Assembly (NCBI GenBank): GCA_013813135.1
Contig: JACCSF010000209.1
Location: 1 to 24,853, forward strand
Reading direction: 5' to 3'
DNA: 24,853 nucleotides
Source of the DNA: Thermoleophilaceae bacterium
GTDB lineage: Bacteria > Actinomycetota > Thermoleophilia > Solirubrobacterales > Thermoleophilaceae
Each line of letters starts with the position of its first letter. Within the stretch, counting starts at the first letter, position 1. The notes beneath the pieces are model-generated. The model saw nothing but the letters and a program-made list of their open reading frames with translations. It was not told the DNA's origin and did no database searches. Below, piece after piece: positions 15,842 to 24,263 of this stretch. The position numbers and the translations under genes are program-made.

Positions 15842-17245
15842 CTAGAGCGGCAGCGGGTGGTAGCGGCGCGGGCCCAGCACCTTGCCGAGCTTCTCGCCGA
15901 GCCGCTCGGCCTCGTCAAGCAGCGCGGGCTCGTCGACCGTGAGAACGCGACCTCCTTCGACCACGACGCGACCGGCAACCAGCACGCTCTCCACGTCGGT
16001 GCCGACCGCGTAGCGCACCAGCGTTCCGACCGGGTGATAGGCGGGCGTGAGCCGGGTGTTCTCGGCGTCGACCACCACCACGTCGGCCGCCTTGCCCACC
16101 TCGAGCGAGCCGATCTCGTGATCCCAGCGCAGCGCGCGGGCGGCGTCGATCGTCGCCATCGTCACGGCGTCCTCGGTGCTGAAGGCCAGGGGGTCATACA
16201 GCGGGATCCCGGTGCTCTGCCCGTGCATGACGAAGGCGATCCGCATCACCTTGAAGAGATCGTTGATCACGGTGTCGCAACCGAGTCCGACCGTCACCCC
16301 GGCCGTCCGCATGGAGACCACCTTCGTCACGGCCGAGACGATGTCCGTGCAGACGATCGGCGCGTGCGCCACCGCGGCCCCCGCCTCCGCGAGCATCCGG
16401 ATCTCGCGGTCCGTCGTGAGCATCGCATGGATCGCCAGGAAGCGGTCGTCGAGGGCGCCGATCGTGTTGAGGTGCTCGATCGGGCGCTCTCCGAAGAGCG
16501 AGAAGATCAGCTCGATCTCCTCGCGGTCGCGGCTGATGTGGCACATCACGCCCGTGTCGTGCTCCGCGGCGAGCTCCTTGGTGGCGAGGAAGCGCTCGTC
16601 CGAGCACGACGGCAGGCCGAGGTTGTGGATGTAGGGCCGCAGACGGCCCTCCCCCTCCGAGCTCCAGCGGGCGAGCCACGCCTCGGTGGTGGCCAGGTCC
16701 TCGCGCAGGGCGCCCGGGTTGTCCTCGAAGCTCGACCGCTCGTCGATCTGCGCGTAGTTCGAGGCGAGCCGGGAGGTGCGGTCGCCCAGCCCGCGCGCCA
16801 TGGCGCAGCGGATGCCCGTGTCCATCACCGCGCGCGCGATCGGCTCCTCGTGCTCGAGGGTGCACGTCGTCTCCGCGACGGTCGTGACGCCCGCTCGCAG
16901 CAGCTGGGAGATCCCGAAGCGCGCGCTCACGTCGGCGTCGTGCCGGTCCATCGCCATCTCGCAGGGGATGTAGACGCGATAGATGTTCGGGTAGTCCTCG
17001 AGCGCGTACTCACGCACCAGTGCCTGGGCGAGGTGGTTGTGGCAGTCGATCAGCCCAGGGAGCACGATCCGCCGCTTGCCGCCGAGCGTCCGCTCCGCCT
17101 CGTGACTGGCGCGCACGTCATCGGCGGCGCCGACGGCCACGATGCGGTCGCCCTGCACGGCGACGGCGCCGTCGCGGATCACGCGCCTGCCGGGGTCCAT
17201 GGTGATGATCGTCCCCTCGATCAGGAGATCGGCGGATTCAGGCAT
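15842..17245 (-). CDS. Amidohydrolase of the TrzN/SAH-deaminase type with an altered HxxE motif
   Basis: This 467-residue metal-dependent hydrolase has the amidohydrolase TIM-barrel plan. Metal ligands visible are HNH (H69, H71), H236 (MCHIS), H273 (AIHAM) and D324 (GLGCD). The C-terminal beta-sandwich motif GSLEVGKAADVVVVD is intact. The family normally reads HxAE, with a Glu important for deamination; here it is HISR (R239), and the usual GTD is GCD. The substrate may therefore differ from that of standard triazine or guanine/SAH deaminases. The ATG at 17245 overlaps the TGA of the previous gene by 8 nt and has GGAGGG 5 nt upstream. It is the last gene of the operon. Confidence 0.85.
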   Translation of the reverse strand: MPESADLLIEGTIITMDPGRRVIRDGAVAVQGDRIVAVGAADDVRASHEAERTLGGKRRIVLPGLIDCHNHLAQALVREYALEDYPNIYRVYIPCEMAMDRHDADVSARFGISQLLRAGVTTVAETTCTLEHEEPIARAVMDTGIRCAMARGLGDRTSRLASNYAQIDERSSFEDNPGALREDLATTEAWLARWSSEGEGRLRPYIHNLGLPSCSDERFLATKELAAEHDTGVMCHISRDREEIELIFSLFGERPIEHLNTIGALDDRFLAIHAMLTTDREIRMLAEAGAAVAHAPIVCTDIVSAVTKVVSMRTAGVTVGLGCDTVINDLFKVMRIAFVMHGQSTGIPLYDPLAFSTEDAVTMATIDAARALRWDHEIGSLEVGKAADVVVVDAENTRLTPAYHPVGTLVRYAVGTDVESVLVAGRVVVEGGRVLTVDEPALLDEAERLGEKLGKVLGPRRYHPLPL

Positions 17246-18467
17246 CGAGCCCTCCCTGGTCCGGTGATGTGATGTCCTCGCGCAGCACGCGGGTGCGCTC
17301 CACGAGCCGCCCGCGGCGGAAGACAAACCGGTCCTCCGTCGCGGTCGCCACGACCTCCTGCAGCGAGCCGCCGGCCACGGCCAGCAGCTCGGCCGGCCGG
17401 CCGGGCGCGATCACGGCGGCCGGCAGGCCGATCGCCTCCCGGGCGCCCTCGCTGACGAGGCGGTAGGCGGTCGGGATGTCGAGCTGTCCGCCCAGCACGA
17501 GCAACCCGGCGGTGTGCAGCGGGTCGCCGCAGCCGAGTGGGTGAAAGAAGTCCTGGACGTTGTCCCCGCCTCCGGCCACGGTCACCCCGGCATCGAGCAG
17601 CGCCTTCAGGGCGGTGATGCCCCGAGGCGTCGCGGTACGGACGTCGCGAGCCTGCAGGTGCAGGTTGGTCGCCGGGCACGAGATCACCGCAAGTCCGGCC
17701 CGGGCCACGTCGCCGGCCAGGCGGTCCTGGACGGCGGCGCTCTGGAGCCCGAGGCTCACGCAGTGGCTCGCCGTGACCGGTTGGGGAAGGCCGGCGGCCG
17801 TCATGCGGGCCAGGTCCGCGAGGTCCATCGACAACGGGCGCATGTGCTCGTCCATGTGCAGGTCGACGGGCCGCTCGAACTCCGCCGCGAGGTCGAGGCA
17901 GACGCGGATGTGGCCCACCGGGTCGGCGTCGATGTGAGGAGCCCCGCCCACCACGTCCACGCCGAGCTGGAGCGCGCCCCGCAAGAGCTCGCGGTTCTCG
18001 GCCCCCGCGGGGCCCGCGAGCGGATAGGTGAGCGCGACCACCTGGATGTCCATCAGCGGGCGCAGACGCTCCCGGACCTCGATCAGGGCACGCGCCGCGC
18101 GCAGCTCGATGCCCTCCCCCACGTCCACGTGCGTGCGCACGGCGGTCGCACCGCGCGAGAGGCAGGTGCGCGCTGCCGCCTCCGCGCGGCGCGCCACGTC
18201 CTCGACCGTGAGCGTGCGCCGGTGCTCGTGCCAGGCCTCGATCGCGCTGTCGAGGTCGCCGGCCTGCACGTGCACCCGGTCGGCGGTGAGCGCCTTGTCG
18301 AGATGCGCGTGGGGCTCGGCCGGAGCACCGAGCAGCACGTAGCCCGTCAGGTCCAGCGCGCCCGCCTCCGCGGACGCTCCCGCGGGCCGGACCTCGGCGA
18401 TCCGGTCGCCATCGAGGCGCACGTCCGCCGTGGACCCGTCGCTCAGGCGTGCGTTTTGCAGCAGCAT
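17238..18467 (-). CDS. Cytosine-deaminase-like amidohydrolase (CodA/AtzC type)
   Basis: This 409-residue hydrolase resembles cytosine deaminase and N-isopropylammelide deaminase. It has the metal-binding EPHAHLDK (H53, H55, K58), HMDEH (H204, E207 proton shuttle), VTASHC (H235) and GGGDNVQDFFHPLG (D302, as in CodA GHDDVFDPWYPLG). The CPATNLHLQ...TPRGITALKALLDAG block closely follows CodA. The family hydrolyses exocyclic amino groups or ring amides of pyrimidines, triazines, creatinine or similar rings. ATG 18467 is chosen over an upstream in-frame start because the N-terminal beta strands (LLQNARL) begin there and the upstream part is the hairpin region. It precedes and overlaps the second amidohydrolase. 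The exact substrate is unknown. Confidence 0.88.
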   Translation of the reverse strand: MLLQNARLSDGSTADVRLDGDRIAEVRPAGASAEAGALDLTGYVLLGAPAEPHAHLDKALTADRVHVQAGDLDSAIEAWHEHRRTLTVEDVARRAEAAARTCLSRGATAVRTHVDVGEGIELRAARALIEVRERLRPLMDIQVVALTYPLAGPAGAENRELLRGALQLGVDVVGGAPHIDADPVGHIRVCLDLAAEFERPVDLHMDEHMRPLSMDLADLARMTAAGLPQPVTASHCVSLGLQSAAVQDRLAGDVARAGLAVISCPATNLHLQARDVRTATPRGITALKALLDAGVTVAGGGDNVQDFFHPLGCGDPLHTAGLLVLGGQLDIPTAYRLVSEGAREAIGLPAAVIAPGRPAELLAVAGGSLQEVVATATEDRFVFRRGRLVERTRVLREDITSPDQGGLDA

Positions 18468-18473
18468 CAGATC

Positions 18474-18514
18474 GGAGTGGTGCGGGGGCCCGCCGGGCGG
18501 CGGACCCCCACTCC
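18474..18514 (-). terminator. Strong intra-operon hairpin after the BMP gene (attenuator or processing stem)
   Basis: On the minus strand GGAGTGG-GGG...CCGCC / GGCGG...CCC-CCACTCC folds into a long G+C stem. The outer 7-bp arms lie at 18508-18514 and 18474-18480, with an inner CCGCC/GGCGG helix. It begins 5 nt after the BMP stop codon and ends 6 nt before the amidohydrolase ATG. There is no U-tract, so partial termination or 3'-end stabilisation of the transporter mRNA is more likely than full termination. The stem could also hide the start region of the deaminase-like gene. Confidence 0.5.
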
Positions 18515-18519
18515 GTCCC

Positions 18520-19563
18520 TCAGGTGCCGTCGACGTACGGCACCTTGAACTCGCCACTCTCGATCTGCGCGCGGACCTCCTCCATCTGGTCCATCACGTC
18601 AGCGGGGATCTCCTTGACCGAGTAGCCCTCGTTGAGCTGGAGGTCGACGCCGCCGTCGGCCAGGCCGAACTCATACCGCTTGGCCGGACGGAAGGAGCCG
18701 TTGCGCACGTCCTCCACGGCGGCCTCGAAGTAGGGATCGAGGTTGTAGATCACCGAGCCGACGATGTTCTTCGGCGCCTGTGAGTCCATGTTGCCCACGT
18801 AGCCGAAGCCGCTGATGTCGGCCTCCTTGATCGCCTGAGCCATGCCGGTGGCCGGGCCTCCGCCGCATGCGATCACGACGTCGGCATCCTGGTCGATCTG
18901 CGCCTCGGTGGCCTGCTTGCCCTTCGCCGCGTCGTTCCAGTCGCCGATGTAGGCGTCGATCATCTTCACCTGCTTGTTGGTGCGCTTGGCACCCGCCTCG
19001 AACGCCTCGAGCTCCGCGTGGCAGAGCGGGACGTCCTGGCCCGCCGATCCGCCGATGGTGTTGGACTCCGTGATGCCGCCGGCGAGCATGCCCGCGAGGT
19101 AGGCCCCCTCGTAGATCGGCTCCTCCAGGATCGCCACGTTGTCCTTGAGCTCGAAGGCGAAGCTGGCGATGTTCACGTCCGGGAACTGCTCCGCGACGTC
19201 GAACACGGCGTCCTGGTAGGTCGAGTGCGCCAGCAGCAGCTCCGTGCCGCCCTGTGCGTACTGGGCCAGCACGCGCGTCACGCCGGCGGTGTCCTGCGGC
19301 GCGTTCGTCGTCACCTCGAGGTCGATGGCGCCGGCCGCCTCGAGCTTCTTGGCAGCATCGAAGCCCTGCTTGCACCACGTGTCGCTGGTGGGGCACGGCA
19401 GCACGATCGCCGTCTTGACCTTGTCCGCGCCTGCGTCGGCCTGTTCGCCGGCGTCGCCCCCTCCGCCGTCGTCGTCATCGTCGTCCCCGCATGCGGCGAT
19501 GGTCACGGCAAGTGCCGCCACCGCCAGCAGGAGCGCGACCGTCTTCCAAGTTATGCCTCTCAT
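18520..19563 (-). CDS. BMP-family substrate-binding lipoprotein of an ABC importer
   Basis: This 347-residue periplasm-facing lipoprotein captures the substrate for the adjacent ABC importer. The signal peptide ends in the lipobox IAAC (C25), followed by an Asp/Gly-rich tether (26-48). The mature part is the basic-membrane-protein/PnrA-like fold (about 50-340), with GDWNDAAKGKQATEAQIDQDADVVIACGGG and SVIYNLDPYFEAAVEDV segments typical of the family. Known relatives bind purine nucleosides. Besides the lipid Cys there are several cysteines (C57, C64, in PLCHAEL, in IACGGG) that could form disulfides and are unusual for BMPs I recall. ATG 19563 has an excellent Shine-Dalgarno. It is placed after the permeases, with a hairpin after it. 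Confidence 0.9.
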   Translation of the reverse strand: MRGITWKTVALLLAVAALAVTIAACGDDDDDDGGGGDAGEQADAGADKVKTAIVLPCPTSDTWCKQGFDAAKKLEAAGAIDLEVTTNAPQDTAGVTRVLAQYAQGGTELLLAHSTYQDAVFDVAEQFPDVNIASFAFELKDNVAILEEPIYEGAYLAGMLAGGITESNTIGGSAGQDVPLCHAELEAFEAGAKRTNKQVKMIDAYIGDWNDAAKGKQATEAQIDQDADVVIACGGGPATGMAQAIKEADISGFGYVGNMDSQAPKNIVGSVIYNLDPYFEAAVEDVRNGSFRPAKRYEFGLADGGVDLQLNEGYSVKEIPADVMDQMEEVRAQIESGEFKVPYVDGT

Positions 19564-19569
19564 CTCTAA

Positions 19570-19577
19570 CTCCTCCT
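19570..19577 (-). promoter_or_regulatory. Strong Shine-Dalgarno of the BMP gene
   Basis: AGGAGGAG on the minus strand lies 6 nt before the ATG at 19563. It is the best ribosome-binding site in the operon and fits the need for excess binding protein over membrane subunits. Confidence 0.7.
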
Positions 19578-19615
19578 CGAGCTACCAGGGCCAGGGGAAC
19601 CTGCTGCAGCGATCT

Positions 19616-20584
19616 CTATGCGCTCACCCCCTTCCGGAAGGGAGCACCGAGAGCGCCCGGCTGGGCGTCGCGACCCGCCCACACGGTCGCCGCGACCATC
19701 ACGATCAGCGTGACCACGTAGGGCAGCGCCGCGAAGATCTCGGTCGGCACCGTCGACGCGATGCCACCGCTGACCGCCTGCACGCGGATCTGCAGCGCAT
19801 CGGTGAAGCCGAACACGAAGGCCCCCCCGAGCACGAGCAGCGGGTTCCACCGCCCGAAGATCACGAGGGCGACCGCTATCCATCCGCGCCCCGCGCTGAC
19901 GTTCGTCTCGAACAGGTTGAGCTGCCCGAGCACGAGCACCGCGCCGCCCATGCCCGCCATTCCGCCTCCGATCAGCAGCGCCAGCCAGCGGGTGCGGGCC
20001 ACCGACACCGCGGCTGCATCCGCGGCCGCCGGGCTCTCCCCGACGGCGCGCACCGACAGCCCGAAGCGGGTGCGGGTAAGCAGCAGCGCGACCGCGATCG
20101 CCAGCGCGACGGAGATGTAGAAGAGGACGTTCTGCTCGAAGAGCACCGGACCGACGCCGGGGATCTCGTGCAGCAGCGGGATGTCCACGTCGGCGATCCC
20201 CCCGATCGTGGGCTGCTCCTCGCCCCCGAACAGCTCCTCGAACGTGAAGGCGGTGATCCCCTGCGCCAGCAGCACGATCGCGATCCCGTTGATGATCTGC
20301 TCGGTCCCGAGGGTGACGCTCAGGAACGCCATCAGCGCCCCCAGGCCGACGCCGATGGCGATGCCGGCAAGCGCCCCCAGCGCGACGCTCTTCGCGTAGT
20401 AGGCCACCAGGAAGGAGGCCAGCGCCCCGGAGAGCAGCATCCCCTCCACCCCGAGATTGAGGATCCCGGCGCGCTCGACCACGGTCTCGCCCACCGCCGC
20501 CAGCGCCGTTGGCATGGCGAAGGCCACCGAGGAGCTGAGCAGCACCACGAGCGCGCCGGGGCCGAAGATCTCCCCCCAGTCCAT
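19616..20584 (-). CDS. ABC importer permease, second subunit (BMP/nucleoside type)
   Basis: This 322-residue integral membrane protein has about eight or more hydrophobic helices and belongs to the branched-chain amino acid/ribose-type permease superfamily. It shows the family marker GETVVERAGILNLGVEGMLL (31-50), the EQIINGIAIVLLAQGITAF loop, the coupling-helix region TRFGLSVRAVGESPAAADAAAVSV and a C-terminal VVTLIVMVAATVW helix. The ATG at 20584 shares one base with the stop of the first permease gene (TGATG), so translation is coupled. It is the NupC/PnrD-like partner that forms the heterodimeric channel with the preceding permease. A 52-nt gap separates it from the binding-protein gene. 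Confidence 0.92.
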   Translation of the reverse strand: MDWGEIFGPGALVVLLSSSVAFAMPTALAAVGETVVERAGILNLGVEGMLLSGALASFLVAYYAKSVALGALAGIAIGVGLGALMAFLSVTLGTEQIINGIAIVLLAQGITAFTFEELFGGEEQPTIGGIADVDIPLLHEIPGVGPVLFEQNVLFYISVALAIAVALLLTRTRFGLSVRAVGESPAAADAAAVSVARTRWLALLIGGGMAGMGGAVLVLGQLNLFETNVSAGRGWIAVALVIFGRWNPLLVLGGAFVFGFTDALQIRVQAVSGGIASTVPTEIFAALPYVVTLIVMVAATVWAGRDAQPGALGAPFRKGVSA

Positions 20585-21636
20585 CAGCCCCTCGCCAGGC
20601 GGTCGGCGATCAGCAGGAACACCACGAACACGCCCGGGATGGCGAGCACGATCGCGTAGGGCAGCCCTTCGGTGACGCTCATGGCCTGGCCGCCGCTCTG
20701 GAGCACCGCGATGAACACCGCGGCGAGCAGCACGCCCGTAGCGTTCAGGCGGCCGAGCAGCGCGACCACGATCGCGGTGAAGCCGTAGCCCTGGGAGATG
20801 CCGAGGTCGAGCCGCTCGGAGACCCCCAGCGTCTGCAGTACGCCGGCCAGGCCGGCCAGGCCGCCGGAGATCAGCATCAGGGCCATCACCATCCGGCGCG
20901 AGCTCACGCCCGCGGCGCGCGCCGCCTCCGCGTTGAAGCCCAGCATCCGCACCCGCATGCCGAACGGCGTGCGCGCCATCAGGTAGGCGGCCAGCGGAAC
21001 CAGCGCGATCGCAAGGAACACGCCGACGTGCACGGCCAGGTCGGGCAGCACCGGCAGCGCCGCGTTGGGGTCGATCGATCGGCCCTGCAGGTCGGGCGAG
21101 CCGGGAGCGCGCAGCGGCCGGCGCACGCAGTAGGTGAAGATCAGGATCGCGACGAAGTTCAGGAGCAGCGAGGTGATCACCTCGTTCACGCCCCAGCGCG
21201 CACGCAGCACGCCGACGATGCCGCCCCATGCCGCCCCCGCGGCCATCCCCGCGAAGATGGACGCCGCTATCAGCAGCGGGTCGAACGCCACCGGCAGGAA
21301 GATCGCGACCACGCCGCCGGCCAGGGCGCCCATGAACAGCTGCCCCTCCGCGCCGACGTTGTAGACGCGCCCGCGGAACGCCAGCGCCAGGCCCAACCCC
21401 ATGATCAGCAGCGGGACCGCCAGCACAAGCATCTGCCCGATCGCGTAGGGACTGCCAAACGCGCCGTCGATCAGCGCGCCGTAGGCCGACACCGGCTCGC
21501 CGCCCGCGATCAGCACGAGCACTCCGCCCACCACGAGCGACAGCAGGACCGCTCCGAGCGACGACAGTCCCGCCCTCAGCCGCCGGCTCTGCGGTGGCAG
21601 CCACAGGGGCCGGGTGGCGGCCTGGCTGACAGACAT
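20584..21636 (-). CDS. ABC importer permease, first subunit (BMP/nucleoside type)
   Basis: This 350-residue integral membrane protein has a short basic N-terminal tail, about eight to ten hydrophobic helices and the family marks of BMP-type permeases. These are LALAFRGRVYNVGAEGQLFMG (about 84-104), WGVNEVITSLLLNF, the cytoplasmic coupling segment TPFGMRVRMLGFNAEAARAAGVS, and SQGYGFTAIVVALLGR. The ATG at 21636 immediately follows the TAG of the ATPase gene (no gap). It pairs with the shorter downstream permease to form the translocation pore. No anomaly was seen. Confidence 0.92.
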   Translation of the reverse strand: MSVSQAATRPLWLPPQSRRLRAGLSSLGAVLLSLVVGGVLVLIAGGEPVSAYGALIDGAFGSPYAIGQMLVLAVPLLIMGLGLALAFRGRVYNVGAEGQLFMGALAGGVVAIFLPVAFDPLLIAASIFAGMAAGAAWGGIVGVLRARWGVNEVITSLLLNFVAILIFTYCVRRPLRAPGSPDLQGRSIDPNAALPVLPDLAVHVGVFLAIALVPLAAYLMARTPFGMRVRMLGFNAEAARAAGVSSRRMVMALMLISGGLAGLAGVLQTLGVSERLDLGISQGYGFTAIVVALLGRLNATGVLLAAVFIAVLQSGGQAMSVTEGLPYAIVLAIPGVFVVFLLIADRLARG

Positions 21637-23229
21637 CTAGACGGGCCCTTCCGCGGCGGCCGCCGCCCTGGGGGGCCCGCCGTTCGACGCCCCGCCCATG
21701 GCGAGCCCGACCTTCTCGCGGTCGAGCCGCTCGCGCGACCAGTCCGCCACCAGCCCGCCGCGGTACATGACGCAGCAGCGGTCGGCCATGCTCATGACCT
21801 CGTCGAGGTCGGTGGAGATCAGGAGGATGGCGACGCCGCAATCCCGTGCGGCGGCGAGCTGCTCCCAGACGAACTCGATCGCACCGACGTCGAGGCCGCG
21901 GGTGGGCTGGGCGGCAACGAGGCAGCGCAGCTCCCGACTCAGGGTGCGGGCGAGCACCAGTCGTTGCGCGTTGCCGCCGGAGAGCGTGCCTGCGAGCTGC
22001 TCGGGGCCGGAGACCTGGATCGAGAAGCGCTCGATCAGGTCGGCGGCGTGCTTCGCGATGGCTTGGCGATCGAGCCGCAGCTCGGTGCCGAAAGGGGGCC
22101 GCCCGAGCCTGTCGAGCGCCAGGTTCTCCGCCACCGACAGCTCCCGGATCAGGCCGCGGCGGTAGCGATCCGAGGGCACCAGGCCCATCCCGAGCCGCAT
22201 CCGCTCGGCCGGCTCGCAGCGGGTCACGTCACGGCCGTCGAGCGTCACCGTGCCTGCCTCGGGGGCGCGCAGGCCGAACACCGCCTCCTCGAGCTCGGGC
22301 TGGCCGTTGCCCTCCACACCCGCGATTGCGAGGATCTCACCGGGGGCGACCGAGAACGACACGTCGTGCAGCGCTGTTGTGCCCCGGTCGCCACGCGCCT
22401 GGAGGCCTTCCACCTCGAGCACGGGCGCGGCCGACTCGCGCTGCCGCAGCGCTCGGCCCTCGCCGGCGGTCGGGGCCTCGCCCGCCACGACGCGCATCAG
22501 CCGCACGTCGCGTCCGACCATCATGCGGGCGAGGTCCTCCGCCGAGCTGTCGGCCGGCTTCAGCGTCCCGACCCGCTCGCCCCGTCGCAGCACGGTGATG
22601 CGATCGGCCCACTCGATCACGTCCTCGAGGTGGTGGGTGATGAAGACGATCGAGGCGCCCTCGGCGGCCAGCGCACGCAGCTTGGGGAACAGCCGCTGGG
22701 TCTCGGGCGGCGTGAGCGTGGCCGTCGGCTCGTCCAGGACGAGGATGCGCGCGTCCCGGTAGAGGGCCCGCAGGATCTCCACTCGCTGCTGCTCGCCGAC
22801 CGAGAGCTGCCACACGCGGGCATCCGGATCGACGTCGAGGCCGTAGCGGTCGGCGAGCGCGCGCAGCCGGGCGGAGACGGCCGCGAGCTCGCGCCTGCGC
22901 AGCAGCGGGCCGCCGCGCTGCCCCAGGACCATGTTCTCCGCCACCGTGAGCGTGGGGACGAGCTTGAAGTGCTGGTGGACCATGCCCACCCCGGCGGCGA
23001 TGGCATCGTGCGGGCTGCGGAAGTTGACCTCTCGGCCGCCCACCGAGATCGCGCCCGCGTCGGGCGAGAACATGCCGTAGAGCACGTTCATCAGGGTGGT
23101 CTTGCCGGCGCCGTTCTCCCCGAGCAGCGCGTGGATTTCGCCCGGCCGCAGCTCGAGGTCCACGCCCGCGAGCGCCTGGACGGCGCCGAAGCGCTTGACC
23201 ACGCCGCTCATGGCGACGCTCAGCTCCAC
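21637..23229 (-). CDS. ABC importer ATPase, duplicated nucleotide-binding domains
   Basis: This 530-residue ATPase has two fused ABC domains, as in nucleoside (NupA/PnrC) and sugar (RbsA/MglA) importers. Domain 1 has Walker A GENGAGKTT (37-45), MVHQHF Q-loop, LSVGEQQ (142-148) and LVLDEPTA (164-170). Domain 2 has the relaxed Walker A typical of this family (GVEGNGQPELEEA), LSGGNAQRLVLART and LVAAQPTRGLD, so only domain 1 is expected to be fully catalytic. This is normal for the family. The GTG at 23229 overlaps the LLM gene by 10 nt and gives the usual ELSVAMSGVVKRFG N-terminus; ATG at 23211 is an alternative. A Gly/Ala/Pro-rich tail closes the protein. Confidence 0.93.
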   Translation of the reverse strand: MELSVAMSGVVKRFGAVQALAGVDLELRPGEIHALLGENGAGKTTLMNVLYGMFSPDAGAISVGGREVNFRSPHDAIAAGVGMVHQHFKLVPTLTVAENMVLGQRGGPLLRRRELAAVSARLRALADRYGLDVDPDARVWQLSVGEQQRVEILRALYRDARILVLDEPTATLTPPETQRLFPKLRALAAEGASIVFITHHLEDVIEWADRITVLRRGERVGTLKPADSSAEDLARMMVGRDVRLMRVVAGEAPTAGEGRALRQRESAAPVLEVEGLQARGDRGTTALHDVSFSVAPGEILAIAGVEGNGQPELEEAVFGLRAPEAGTVTLDGRDVTRCEPAERMRLGMGLVPSDRYRRGLIRELSVAENLALDRLGRPPFGTELRLDRQAIAKHAADLIERFSIQVSGPEQLAGTLSGGNAQRLVLARTLSRELRCLVAAQPTRGLDVGAIEFVWEQLAAARDCGVAILLISTDLDEVMSMADRCCVMYRGGLVADWSRERLDREKVGLAMGGASNGGPPRAAAAAEGPV

Positions 23230-24263
23230 GGCGCCGGCTCCAGAGCCACTTCGCCGATGAAGCGCCGGACCGTCTCGTCGATCGCACCGCCGCCCGCCGC
23301 GAACGGCACGATCGCGACCTGCGAGATCTGCGGGACGGCCTCGAGCAGCGCGCGCAGGCGGGCGCGGCACGTCTCGGGCGTCCCTGCCAGGCCGAAGCGG
23401 CGGACCAGCTCGGGCGCCAGGGTGCGGCCGGCTTCGGTCACGTCCTCGCGAGCCAGGCTCCAGTCGCGCGCCGCCATCACGCGTGCGAACCGGTCGGGCA
23501 TCTGGATGCCCAGCTCACCGAGCACGGGACGGCTCGTGACCAGGGAGGTCGCCGCCATCGGCCGGATCGCGTCGAGCGCGTGGTCCTCGTCGTCCGCCAC
23601 GCAGGTGTAGAGCCAGGCGGTGAGACGCACGTGGTCGAGCGCCCGGTCCGCGCTCTCGGCCCCCGCCGCGATCCGCCCCAGCGCGTACCCCCAGCCCTCG
23701 GGGGTGGCCACGTTGCCCACGATAACGCCGTCCGCCACGGCACCCGCCAGCTCGAGCATGCGCGGCCCGCGCGCACCCAGGTAGATAGGCAGGCGCGCCC
23801 GCGGCGCCGCGAAGTCGAGTCGCGCGTCGCGGGCTCGCACCACCCTCCCCGCGACGCTCACCGTCTCGCCCGCCCAGAGCGCCCGGATCAGCTCGATCGC
23901 CTCCCTCAACGCGGTCGCTGGGGCCGTGCGTTCGATCGCCAGCGTGCGGTGGTTCGTGCCGCCGGCGCCCAGGCCCAGCACCGCCCGTCCGCCCGACAGT
24001 TCGTCGAGCGTGGCCATCGCGGTAGCCAGCAGCGCCGCGTGCCGGCTGTACGGATTCGTCACGCCCGGACCGAGCCGGATGTGCTCGGTGCGCTCCGCCA
24101 TCGCGGCGAGCAGGGTAAACGGGTCGCGCTCGAGCCGCTCGTCGTTGACCCACAGCCAGCGGTAGCCGAGGCGCTCGGCCTCGACCGCCAGGGCGAGCAG
24201 CTCGCCGGCCGGGGCGGTGGGCGGGAGCCCGAGGGCGTACTCCACCTCGCTCACCCGGGTCAC
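23220..24263 (-). CDS. LLM-class flavin/F420-dependent oxidoreductase (Mer-like)
   Basis: This 347-residue luciferase-like TIM-barrel enzyme probably uses F420 or FMN. Recognisable blocks are LAVEAERLGYRWLWVNDERL, the IRLGPGVTNPYSRHAALLATAMATLDELSGGR stretch with GLGAG, and LPIYLGARGPRMLELAGAVADGVIVGN, all typical of methylenetetrahydromethanopterin-reductase-like actinobacterial LLM proteins. Members oxidise or reduce alcohols, aldehydes, amines or ring systems; some relatives open pyrimidine rings (RutA), but this one looks closer to Mer. The start GTG at 24263 overlaps the TGA of the HyuA-type gene (GTGA), which suggests coupling and is preferred over the upstream in-frame start. Its place between a hydantoinase subunit and the importer suggests a catabolic redox step. 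The substrate is unknown. Confidence 0.88.
   Translation of the reverse strand: MTRVSEVEYALGLPPTAPAGELLALAVEAERLGYRWLWVNDERLERDPFTLLAAMAERTEHIRLGPGVTNPYSRHAALLATAMATLDELSGGRAVLGLGAGGTNHRTLAIERTAPATALREAIELIRALWAGETVSVAGRVVRARDARLDFAAPRARLPIYLGARGPRMLELAGAVADGVIVGNVATPEGWGYALGRIAAGAESADRALDHVRLTAWLYTCVADDEDHALDAIRPMAATSLVTSRPVLGELGIQMPDRFARVMAARDWSLAREDVTEAGRTLAPELVRRFGLAGTPETCRARLRALLEAVPQISQVAIVPFAAGGGAIDETVRRFIGEVALEPAPWS

Noticed and set aside
21637..23229. Degenerate second ATP site of the importer ATPase, considered as damage
   Set aside because: A relaxed second Walker A and AAQPTRGLD in place of a standard Walker B are normal for the nucleoside/ribose-type fused ATPases.
21028..23610. 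860-codon open frame on the plus strand, the longest in the window
   Set aside because: It spans antisense of three genes (LLM, ABC ATPase, permease) without respecting their borders and has low-complexity composition. The minus-strand genes carry full catalytic motifs.
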